This document shows, piece by piece, positions 11,630 through 22,271 of a stretch of DNA of 64,000 nucleotides (position 1 is its first letter; the number at the start of each line of letters is the position of its first letter). A model generated the notes under the pieces. The model had not been told where the DNA came from, made no database searches, and saw nothing but the letters and a program-made list of their open reading frames with translations. A program made the translations under genes and the position numbers. This DNA is from Gymnopus androsaceus JB14 (Eukaryota > Basidiomycota > Agaricomycetes > Agaricales > Omphalotaceae). The stretch is from assembly GCA_009733575.1 (NCBI GenBank), contig ML769408.1, positions 62,001-126,000 on the forward strand, read 5' to 3'.

Positions 11630-14600
11630 TGTCTGCATTCCATCCGTACAAGCAAGGAGAAAGCTCAAAATCAAGTCGGACAGAGTCACCACCTTGCCCA
11701 AGCGATTCCAACGTACCGAAATCAATACAGCACGCTAAAGCCACCAAACGAATTAGGTGCGTTGGAATCATTCGGAGATTATCACTGGAACTGATATTGT
11801 AATTAAAGAGGCGAAATCGCTTGTGCCGAATGGTAGTTGTGGAATTTTATAGACTATGACAAAGGCTAATCTTGGGTCTGAAGTCGCAGACTGAAGATTC
11901 GCTGCGACAAGCTGGTTCCATGTTCAACCGTTGCGTCAACTTTCTCTATTTTTTCGCGTCTGTCTTACCTTAACGCGCAGTGCATCAAACGAGGATGCCA
12001 AACCCTGTGCCCCAATGGTGATGTCGATTGTAATGTGTAATCCCTGTTTGCTGATCCTTTGAACAGGCACAATACCTCCAGGCCAGGGCGGACGGTAAAG
12101 TTGGGCTGTTCTAGTCGGCTATATTTTATTGAGCGACTTCGCTTTAGGTTTGTATTGGCCGCAACGGATCATCTTCAACGCAAACTCGCTAAATTTGAAG
12201 CACGGATGCACTCTCTGGAAGACGCGCTGGCTATAGCTCAAGCAACACACAACAATACCGAACCTCATCCTCTGCTCTCTCACGTAGAGGAAGATGAGTA
12301 CGCGGATTCTCAGTCGCTGAACCCTTTAACGGAACAAGAGAACGAGAAACAAACCCCTTCGCTTCCAGATGAATCAGGAACTTTGTTTGTCAGTGGAAAC
12401 GGAATTAATCGGTTCTTCGGGCCTTCTGGTGCACCGGAGGTGAGAACTATCCTGCCATTATAGAGCTGAAACTCATATGTATCTTCTAGAGTCTGCTGAT
12501 GGTGTGTTGATACTCGATTTTATTATTCGTGGTCTCAGATTGTCGTAGGATGTTTTCCCTCGGGAAGAACGCCTAAAGCCCACCGCATCACCCCGAGAAC
12601 TGGACCATTCTTACCTTCCACCTGAAATCATCAACTTTACCCGGTCCTTTCCACTGACTCCACCAAACTTTCCCATTGCCTCCATACGAAGATCGGTTGA
12701 ATCTTTTCTTCCTCCCATTGAACGAAGTATTGCACTATGCGATACGTTCCTGGAGAATCTTTCTTGGATGTTCAATATAGTTTCCCGTCAGCTTCTGGTT
12801 TCAGAATTAATTCCTGCAATTTACGAAGGGAATGATGTCTGCGGCCCCCATGACATAGCTCTCGTGTTCATTGTTCTCGCTATCGGTGTCCTCGTTGACT
12901 TGAGTATAGAGCCTTACAGTCTTGAAGCGCAACACTTTTACCATCTATCTCGTGCTGCTCTAGTGCTACAGCCTGTATTAACGGAATCATCCATTGTAAC
13001 GGTCAAAGTGAGCCCCTGGACTTTTTGTTCTCCTCTTTTGAGTTCCTGATGCCGGTTTTGTAGGTCCTACATTTGATGAGCATTTACAATGGTCTTAGTG
13101 GTCAGGATAGTAACCTGGAACAGTCCTATGCTCTTCTGAATCTCGCGGGACAAGTTGCCACCAAGGTATAGTACTCAATTATCTCTTCACATCTACGATC
13201 TGAATATGCCATGAAGATTGGTTTCCGTACGTTTACACCCTGTAATATTTGCCACGACTCTATGACCTATTATAGATATCGATCCCTCAAGCTGGAAATT
13301 TGGAGGACGCGAGGTCTACGACCGACGAGTGTACTTCTGGAATCTGCTTGCAGGAAGTTTGTGGACGGTTAGTTCATTTTCTCATTCAAATTGTGCTCAA
13401 CCCATCGTCGCTTCAGTGCTTGGTAACAGGTCGACCACCCTTCATCTCTTCGGAATTCATTGATTGCAAGATACCGACCGCTGAAGAAGAGGCCATGTAT
13501 CAACAAGGAGAATTCCCTATAGGCTGTAAGTCTGTTCAAATTTTATATTTTCTCTCCGATGTAACGTTCTACAGTTGGAGTCTGGGGCTTTCAGGCTTCT
13601 CTCAATTGTTTACTTCCAATGGTGCGGCTTACCCTGGGCACGAAGCCTCCGTCGTATGAGAGAGTGCTAGATCTAGGATGCGAAAATACGACAGGCAGCG
13701 GCTCCTCCTAGGTCTGATAGCGACCCTTCAGACGAACGTACTGCCATTACGATGCGAACTTTCGTACGATCACATTATCAGCATCTTAGTGAGCATATCG
13801 AGTTTCTTTGTATGTTCTAATGCTAATTGTAGCATAGTGCTGCTTTATCTTCACCGTGGTTTTTTTACGCAGGCGATGACGGAGCACCCGGCCAACCCTC
13901 TATTGAGTCCCCACCGAAAATCCGTAATTGCTGCTTATGAAAGCGCATGCGCGGTTCTGAACGATACGCATACACAATTCCAGAGGAAACCACTACTAGT
14001 TACTCGCGTATGGAGAATATGGTCGTTTGCCTTTTCCGCTGCAGTAAGCTGTTCATGTTTTTAATTACGCGGTCCGCCAGCTGACTGTTAATTTCTTAGG
14101 TCATCGTCGGTACCGTCGCTACTCGTGGAACTCATCTCAACCTCGAGCCAAGAGCTCTGGAACAATTCCAGCTGGCATGCGAAGTTTTCCGTGGTGCAGC
14201 TGAGACTAACAATCGCGCGGCCAAAGCATTGGTATGAGCGACTGAAAGTTCGTTGTGGAACATACAGCTAACAATCTGACGCCTAGCCCGTTCTTGAAGC
14301 TATGCTCCAGAAAGCTCTCGAAGCACAAAACTCTCAACAAAACCAGCTTTTGGTTGACATGGGGAATGAAGAGTTTCATTCAGATCACTCGAATACTGTT
14401 GGACCCAGTCACCGAACTCAATCTTCATCTCCACCATCACATAATGACCCCGGGAATCAACATTTATACGCTTCTTTTTCTCCTGCGAAACCTATACCCG
14501 CGCAACCGCATCTACTGCCGAAAATCTCGACCGGATTTACTCCGAAAGATGGTTTCCCTGTTGCTATTGACCCTCCTCTACATAACCATTATGCGTCAGG

Positions 14601-14910
14601 CTCTCGAGCTACTCATACAGATACCCTGTCTTCTCCTCCTCCGCAAATTCCTCATAACTCGGACAGACGTTCATTTTCCGATCTATCACAAAGCTGGGGA
14701 GGCCTTTTCCACGAAGGTTCCATGGGCATGTATTCTTCCAATCATGCCAACAGCCCCGGACACAAAAGAGGCCCACCGCCATATCCTTATGGAGAAGGTA
14801 CTATGATCCATGATAGATGGTCCTCATTTATGAATTACAACGTTCTAGATGAAAGGCCAAATTATTCACCCTCGCCCTCATCTCGGTTACCTGCTCAGTT
14901 TCAGCATTGA
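11630..14910 (+). CDS. Zn2Cys6 fungal transcription factor with fungal-specific TF domain
   Basis: Nuclear DNA-binding regulator. After a Ser/Lys-rich start (MSAFHPYKQGES) the binuclear zinc cluster is assembled from three exons: CAEC, then RRLKIRCDKLVPCST, then CIKRGCQTLCPNG. This gives the six cysteines in the expected spacing. It is followed by GTIPPGQGGR and a short coiled coil (RKLAKFEARMHSLEDALA), the usual linker and dimerisation element. The fungal-specific TF homology region spans about 12.55-14.1 kb; landmarks are WKFGGREVYDRRVYFWNL, LAGSLWT and SLVTGRPPFIS. The C-terminal exon (14288-14910) is Ser/Pro/His-rich and disordered. All splice phases that I followed close cleanly. The regulated genes are unknown; the nearest neighbours (Hsp20, a small acidic protein) suggest no cluster. 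Confidence 0.88.
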
Positions 14911-16522
14911 TAAATAAATTCATGCCGAGGTCTTGGCATAGATTATGGAATAACCAGTTCTATGGACCGTTATTGTATTTTGTAACAAAAACTTGCTACA
15001 TATAGTAGTGTAGTATAGTGCATTATAATGCAAAAGAGTTTGGGAATGTATTAGGGGCGTTTTACTTTGACAGGTCAAAGCAAGTTTTATCAAAGTTGAT
15101 CGATGAGGTAAACACAACTCATTCCCAGTACTGTACTGACTCAACTTTAGTGAGTTCTGACTAGACTTAACCGCAGTCCGAACTCTCTCGTGGGAGTTAA
15201 ATAGTTGAAAACTTACAAGCAGGGCTAAATACAGATAGAGCAGTTTTAACAATTGACGAATTGGAACAAGTCACAAAATTAATTGTTTGGTACTATGTAT
15301 ATAAGTCCCATGTTCAGAATTCTTGCAGCGCATCCATTGTGTCCAACAGCAACGGGCCGGGCAGCTATACTTTGTAATGATTTAAAAAGATCACCATGGT
15401 CTTGCCATGGTCCATTGAAATCCGGGCATAGGATATTTTGGCCCTACGGCAAGTGCACGAAATGGTAATTCACAGCCTTTCGAGGACAAAGTGCGCTTCA
15501 TCATGAAACAGGCACTATTCATCGATCAACGAAACCGCGCACATTTATCTATTCTCTTTACAGCTATTCATGTTCATGAAGGTAAATTTTTCTGTGAGCG
15601 CTTTCATTGCTGTTCAAGCAGTATTGCAGTAAGCAAATACTTAAGAATACTTCGGTTGGTTGCAGTTATGAGATGAACAATACTTATTCTAGTAAGTATA
15701 GAGGGATTCGCCGCTCACACCCTTAAGCTCAAGCCTCAAACTCTGACTCATTTGAACAGAAGTCCCACTCGAATCAACTATATCCTACGCATGATCTGTT
15801 TTTTGATAGATGCAACCCAGTCTCAAGTCCAGTCACTGCAGATGCTGTTAATACCATTGAGTTTCAACTCGTGAATTCCCTTACCCGTATCTGAATTATT
15901 GAAGTTGCGCAGATCGACAACAAAAGATATTTTGGAATTCAAATTGCCACCCAATGCACGAGCCCAGTAAAATTGCAATCGGGAACGGTACCGTTCTCTG
16001 TGGTTAAGTTGAGGGAAGGACATGGATTAATCAATAAATCTGTACAAATTTTGTGCGGTAGTAAGGTAGATTAATAAGTACTGCGTATATTTGTAACATT
16101 AGTAAAAATAAGTGGGGCAAAGATTTGAGACAGTATCATTTACAAGTTTCATTAGATACAGAAAGGACTCGATCCTATGATACATATGATACAATACTAG
16201 GAAAGCACGTACATACGGGACAATCACACAGGACGATACCCAAGAATGCCGGAAGCAAATAGAAACCAAATATCCAGCAGAATCACTCTTAAGTCCATAT
16301 CAGGACTAAGAGGGTGATCTTCTGCATAATCCAACAATGATGAAAAGTACTAGGTCCATAAGAAAGGAGTCATGGGAGTCTGGCGTGCAACCAAGGAGGG
16401 GTTGGTAAAAAGATTCGGTTCCGTAAATGAAAGATGTCGATATGCCAAAGAAGACAGACAGCCTGCCTGTACAGCAGAGGGCACAAATGCTGAAACTGTT
16501 GTCAATAGCTAGCATTTTCCCG
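14911..16522. other. intergenic region between convergent TF and Hsp20 genes
   Basis: This is about 1.6 kb between two convergent 3' ends. AT-rich 3' flanking sequence and only short unspliced frames are present (for example 66 codons at 15823-16023 on the minus strand), none with recognisable features. I see no tRNA, repeat array or transposon ends. Confidence 0.4.
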
Positions 16523-17248
16523 TTATGAAGTCGAGTCATTCCGTGGAAGTGGGCGCAGATTTACTTGCACTCGCGGTATTTGACTCATTGATTGTGGCCA
16601 AGTCACCTTCAGCATGCCTTCTGCTACCTCAGCTTTGATGTCAGCATCCTAGAGAACAATGGAAAGAAAAGTTTATTGTTCGACAAATTAGGAGCAAGAA
16701 TCATTCGGCTTACCTGGGTTCCGGGAGGTACTGGGATTCTTCGTTCAAACTGAGTAAAAGTCAGCATGCAGATTGTTTAGAATATAGAGAAATTGACTAA
16801 CTTTTCCATACCGTAGTTCTTGAACCCGAAATTCTCGTCTCGAAGCGATCGCATCAGCTGCTTCACGAGATGAGGAGCTGACGTGCTCGTTGTCCGGACG
16901 TCGGCGCTCGCCTTCAACGACAAGATAGCCCTCACGCAAGTGTAAATCGATCTCGTGCTTTCTAACTCCTGGCAATTCGAATGAAGCAGTTACAAGATTG
17001 GAAGCAGGATCTTCAAAGAGTTCGCATCTGGATAATAGTTGTTAGCTTCATGAGTAGAACAGGGCTACAGTGAAATACCTGGGCACATAAGCTCTAGATC
17101 TCGTAGGATTGACCACTCGAAGCTTGTTGGCCTTTATAAGCGCCGCCACTCTCCGAGTAACAAGTTCATGAAGGTCATCGTCTGTGGTGGGTGTGCGTTT
17201 ACGCTTACGGTCGGAGTTATCAATCTTGCCTGATGTGGTTGGTGTCAT
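16523..17248 (-). CDS. small heat-shock protein, Hsp20/alpha-crystallin family
   Basis: ATP-independent holdase chaperone, cytosolic or nuclear. It starts MTPTTSGKIDNSDRKRKR, a basic, nuclear-signal-like leader followed by a short helical segment (DDDLHELVTRRVAALIKA). The alpha-crystallin domain begins at CELFEDPASNLVTASFELPG and continues through GYLVVEGERRRP, an insert rich in Ser/Arg, REFRVQELRYGK, FERRIPVPPGT and the closing AEVAEGMLKVTWP. A short C-terminal tail contains RVQVNL, resembling the I-x-V oligomerisation motif. Introns lie near 17041-17078, 16751-16801 and 16650-16713, all in phase. A strong TATA element lies 73-90 bp upstream of the ATG. Confidence 0.9.
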
Positions 17249-17320
17249 ATAATTCGGCAGTTGAGTTGATGAGATGTAGTCAAGATGTGAAATGAGGGCG
17301 AAATGGAGCAGTTATTGGCT

Positions 17321-17338
17321 TTATATACCTTTTTATAC
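17321..17338 (-). promoter_or_regulatory. TATA box of the Hsp20 gene
   Basis: On the minus strand this reads GGTATAAAAAGGTATATAA, a doubled TATA element 73-90 bp before the Hsp20 start codon. That distance fits a fungal core promoter. I looked upstream for phased nGAAn/nTTCn heat-shock units but found no convincing array. Confidence 0.6.
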
Positions 17339-19682
17339 CGCCGGAACTTAAGCGCCCAGCAATGCCGAAAAATGAAAGAACTAGAGCTTGCCGAGTCTGA
17401 GCGAGTCACCATGGATTATGTATCCCAGACCACCCAGATGAAACGAGGTGTGACTAGGAAAGACTAGGATTGAAAATCGATTACGAATCCTCCAGCCGTT
17501 GAATCGTTCGATAAACACGAGCTCCGAATGACACGCCTGCTAATAAAGAAAGTTTCCGACCATTCGGGAGCTTAAGGCTTTTGCGAAAAAATGTGGCGGA
17601 CATGGTGGCGGACATGCGTAAGCGCGTACGGAGGTTCAGTCAGCGGAGACTTCGGTGAGGCTGTGCCACGGAAATCAAGCCGAAATTCAGTGCACTGTAA
17701 GTACCTGTTTTATTACCAAGTTCCGTTCGTGCCACGTCCGCAGCGACAGTAGCATATAGGTAACATAGCATCTCAATTTTTTTTTTGCTTGTAAAGCCAC
17801 TCTCGGGAGTGTGAATTTCCGGGAAACTTTTCCAACTCATGGTGAGTCATACAGATTACTCATCTTGACTCTTGAACACGAGGCTCACAGTCCCTTTTCA
17901 GACTTCAACTTTCAGGAAATTTTGAAAGGGGTACTCGCGGAGTACTTAACAGGGGGATATTTCGGTAAGCCCTTTGGTATAAACCCATGCATTATTCATA
18001 TGCAATACAAGGCGCTGACTGAACAGGCTGTGAATCAATGTAAGTAAAATCCTTTTCAGGTGGTGATAATAACATGCGCGGCTTAATTTCATGAGCCCGG
18101 GATTCAGCACATAATCAACTGGTGAAGTTGAAGCTTATACTAGTGGTTTGTCACCCAATCAACGCAAGCCCGAATCTTTCACATTCCAGGCCTGTTGTGC
18201 TATGCGGCATTTATTTACGCATGTACGATGTACACTGGCGATTCAAGAACCGACTAGGTGAGTCAGAATCTACTTCTGTGCTCTATGTTACAACATACGA
18301 CACATCACTTGTAGATCAACATCTGTGCCGATGAATGGGTCGAACAGCCCTTCTTTGCTTTTCGCCGCCATTCAAGTTTCAATTATCAACAACACACAGG
18401 AGGGACGATAATTATCGCCTCCCGCGATTACATATGGCGAGCTCGTTGACTGCTATAGGTCTTTAGAAGGCATTAACAGGATGTGATATCTCGCAGTTCT
18501 TCTTCTGGCGCTGGTAGTCAGTGGCCGCATTTCATCCCGGCCTCACTAGTTCCTGCATCCAGATTACGTAGTAAGGTGAAAACTTCCCTTGTTCGTTAAT
18601 ATCTCAGCTTCGCTTAACAGCTCTTGAACGCAAAAGCGGAGTATACATGATCTTGATCCATAGTATTATCTGGACTACTACGCACTTCTCGGTGCACTTA
18701 TGATCAATTCCCTGGATCAATTCTCTTAAATACAGCCAGGCAACTTGTTAATGACACCATAGCTGTTGAGCGGAGTTCATTCTGAGGCACAAGAGGGCGG
18801 CTTCAAGTGATGTAAAGAGTGGAGATCAGGAAACTGGTTTAAATCCTATAAGCGCTACTAATAGCGCTCTGTTCCGACACTGTAATTGGGTTCATCTTTA
18901 GTGCTTTCTCCTTGCTCTCAGAGGCTCTTAGGTATTAGGACGTTTCAACTGCCCAATATAAGAGTTATTTTAGGCGCGCGCCCTTCTACAAGGTGTCTAT
19001 GCCAAGTCTGGTGAACAAGAACCAGTTACCAGTAACAGGTGATAAAGTATACAAAACACTGACCTAGAAACCAGTTTCTGCTCCAGGCGCTATGCGAGCT
19101 ACTCTAGGCCGCCGTAGCTAGTCTACGTGAGCAGTGTAGCTCCCGTAGAGTACTATAGTCACGTAGTACTGGTAGCTACCCTACTGTTTCTAGAAGCAGA
19201 TGCTTACCCTTGTTATTTGTTGTGCCAGCAACGTTTATATTATACCTACACACCAAACACCCCTGTACTATCCAGTCCTGCAAATATGTTTACATTTTAG
19301 AATCTAGCATACCTTGACGGAGTCCTTGTCGGCGCTAACAGGATGATATATCTGAACGACAGGGGCGAAAGCTCTCGCATTTGACACCTACTATAGAGCC
19401 CTACCAGGCCCTACCTCAAAACATCTTAGACTTTAGTAGTAATTTGTGTGATCGCCTAGTAATTTTCCAAGCCCCTAAGATGTGTCTACGTTCTCTCCGG
19501 GCCCGAGGTTAGAAGCTATCATGAGGAGAAAAAGATGTCGCGGCTGTCTTGCAGATGAATTGAAGAAAGCGCCGGAAGCAAGCGCGCGTCAAAACAGACG
19601 CCGTTTAGCTCTTCATTTTGTACTTCGTCGTCGTCGACGTTTGCGTTTTGGTAAAGCATCTCTTTAACTATTTTGCTATACC
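17339..19682. other. gene-poor interval of about 2.3 kb
   Basis: No gene is supported. There are only short frames (for example 78 codons at 17811-18047) without recognisable products. The interval contains an imperfect inverted repeat at 19112-19180 and a short repeated string (taacaggatg followed by gatatc-like sequence near 18474 and 19336). The composition suggests degraded mobile DNA, but I cannot identify an element. Confidence 0.35.
19112..19180. repeat. imperfect inverted repeat
   Basis: The left arm at 19112-19130 (ccgtagctagtctacgtga) pairs imperfectly with the right arm at 19159-19180, which ends in ggtagctacc. The two are separated by a 28-nt loop that itself contains more GTAG/CTAC words. 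It could fold as a hairpin or be the remnant of a transposon end. It does not fit a tRNA. Confidence 0.4.
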
Positions 19683-21297
19683 ATGAGCAAGGTTGTCTTT
19701 GGTATGTTTTCTCAATGTCTTCTGAAGCTTCCATCTCAATAACTGTGACTTTTAATAGTTGGCAATGTCCCCTACAATATGGGAGAGGCACGTCCTGGAA
19801 TATCTCATAAAATGAAGAAGAAGCTCACTCAGTATGAACAGGAGCAACTCATTGACGTTTTCAAATCTGTTGGTCAAGTTGTTGGGTTCAGGTAATGTGC
19901 TATCTTCTTCGCCATTGAATAGCCTTAACTGTTATACAGATTGGTTTTTGACAGAGATACTGGAAAGCCAAAAGGCTACGGTTTCTGTGAATTTGCCGGT
20001 ACTTTCAATTTATCTCGTTGTTCGAAAGCAGAAAGTTCGTCTGACTCAAACAAAATCCTTTTTCGCCAACTTCCTTCCACCTATCTCAACAACCGCGTTC
20101 ATCCAATAATGTCACTTTGTTCACGTGAATACTTGAAATATACATGCATCAATTCGAATTGTGGATGACTTGTGTGCACGAAATCGCTTCTCCACGCTCG
20201 CCTTCTATCGCATGCGTTCAGACCATGAGACTGCCTCCTCTGCCGTTCGCAATCTTAACAACTACGAAGTTGGCGGGCGACCACTTCGAATCGATCTTGC
20301 GGATTCCGACCCATTCCTCGAAGGGAAAACAACTGTCCGTGGTGAGCTGATGGACGGCGGAGCTCCTGCAGAGCGCTGGCGTGGCGATAATAACAGCAAG
20401 AACCAAGACTTTCTCTCTTCCTTACCGCCAGGTATACCTGTTCCTGCAGGTTCTACCGTGCTCGACACTATCAGTCAAACACTGGCAAATATAAATCCGA
20501 CACAGTTAATGGATGTTCTTGCGCATATGAAAGTGTGTCTGGAGCCTCAGTCACTAATATATCGCCTTCATTAATGGGTCGTTTTTTCAGGCATTCGTAA
20601 TCACCCATCCCGAACAAGCCCGTACTCTGCTGGTTTCACATCCTCAGTTCGCGTATGCTCTTTTCCAAGCTTTGCTGTTAAATAAGATTGTGGATCAAAG
20701 CATCTTACAGCGCATGCTTGCTGCAACTATGGGTCCAGCTCCGCCCACGCCTCCTCCGGTCAGTGCACCTCTGCCGCAATTTTATCCGCACAACGGGAAC
20801 ATTTACGGCGGCGGCCCATCATCACATATGCCACCATTCCCTCCCAACATGGCCCCGCCAATGTTCCCTCCTCCCGGTCCAATGCCACCTCCCAATTTCT
20901 ACAGACCTACTCCGCCTCCTGTCATGGCTCCACCAACACAGGTACAACACCCACCGGGAGGTTCATCTACGCCAGTGTTGCAGCAACCTAGTCCCGTACA
21001 AGCAAATATGTATCAGCGTGCTCCGCTACCAGCACAAGCCAATGCTAATGCAGCTTTGAGTAACATCAGTGAATCTCACAAGGTGGAGACCTTTCTCCGA
21101 TTCGAAAACTGCATTTCTAACTTTATTACAGGCTTTATTAAGACAAGTTGTGAGTATGTCGGATGAACAAGTCAATGCACTCCCAGAGACGGAACGAGCT
21201 GCTATTATACAGCTGGTATGTCTTGTCGGTTGTCATTTTGACGTTTCTAACTGTTATACCCCAGCGTACGCAATTTGGTGGCGCCATCCCTGTCTAG
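19683..21297 (+). CDS. cleavage stimulation factor subunit 2 (CstF-64 / Rna15)
   Basis: RNA-binding subunit of the nuclear pre-mRNA 3'-end cleavage and polyadenylation complex, which binds the G/U-rich downstream element. The RRM is spread over exons: MSKVVF plus VGNVPYN (RNP2), EEQLIDVFKSVGQVVGFRLVFDRDTG, then KPKGYGFCEF (RNP1) and ETASSAVRNLNNYEVGGRPL. A hinge follows (LANINPTQLMDVLAHMK, FVITHPEQARTLLVSHPQFAYAL), the CstF-77/symplekin-binding domain. Next is a Pro/Met-rich stretch, then the conserved C-terminal helix bundle that contacts Pcf11 (QVVSMSDEQVNALPETER, AIIQLRTQFGG). The intron at 19788-19841 appears to use GC-AG ends; without it an 18-residue insert would interrupt the RRM. A long intron of about 220 nt follows RNP1. 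Confidence 0.92.
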
Positions 21298-21856
21298 GTC
21301 CTAAACGATGCTCGATGAAACAAATTTGACCATTAGATGGGTGCGATTCAGTGACGCCAAGGCGTTTGATTTTAGGTGAACTGCGACAGGGAAGTTCACC
21401 GACGCCATTGTGGCCATATCTCCCTGCCATACCATGTTCGTATTGTTGAGATTGTATACACATCTTGATGATCCAATGAAAAAGACTTATTCTGCCTGGT
21501 CGTTGTACTTTATGCAGTATGTTATATAGATTTGACTATTTCGGATGAACCACCACCTCTAAAGACCATCACAATTCTATTCAACCTTTTGACCACTCCT
21601 TCAGTTCTATAGGTTTCTCTCGCCTGTCTCTGTATAACTTCTCATCCATGAACTGTTGGATCGACGTTTTTCGGTCGCTTTCAAGTTCTGAGATTTGTTG
21701 CGGAGGATGAAGTGCTGCAGCGAGTATAAATGTTTTCATGATGTGCGCATCGAATAGCTTTAGTTATTTATGAAAACGAAATTGCGGTCGAATAGGGTTT
21801 TAATAATACTCTTCACTCTTGAAGCTTGGAGTGAAAAAGATACCGCAGTACTTGGT
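21298..21856. other. intergenic region after CstF-64
   Basis: 3' flank of the CstF-64 gene; no open frame or RNA gene can be supported. It leads into the duplicated SNF5 fragment. Confidence 0.4.
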
Positions 21857-22150
21857 GTGAATAACATGAAAAATATGGACATAGGAGGCAACTATGATTT
21901 AATGAATCCTGCCATGTCTTCTTCACCTACCGCCTCATCGCCTATTGGTATCATGATGATGATGGGCAGCTCACCTACCTACCACAAACATGTGTATGGA
22001 CGGCTCTCTTGATGGAATGAGTGACATGATGAACGCGATGTTCCAACGAGAGCTAATGGTGTGATGATGAAGGCACAACAATCATGGTTCACCGTCTTTC
22101 TCGTACGGCCATGGCTGGTACTGATTCCACCCACTGCGATGGATTAGTCT
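21857..22150 (+). pseudogene. partial, decayed duplicate of the SNF5 N-terminal exon
   Basis: The sequence at 21857-22040 aligns with SNF5 exon sequence at about 915-1110, about 20 kb away in the same orientation. It encodes NMKNMDIGGNYDLMNPAMSS and PTASSPIGI, against NMGNMGMGGNYGSMNPAAMS and PTASSPIGI in the real gene. Weaker similarity continues to about 22150 (caccgtctttc; ccactgcgatg, which also occurs at about 1631). Small deletions and stop codons interrupt it, and no SNF5 domain follows. It is a non-functional segmental copy. Confidence 0.7.
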
Positions 22151-22271
22151 ATCTCGCATACTTACGACTGTCAAATACGAGCGTCCGACGTCGACGTGTT
22201 TTTATATTTCAAATTTCTAAAAACTTTCTTCACCATGCATTAAATTCATCACATCAAATAAATAAACTAAA

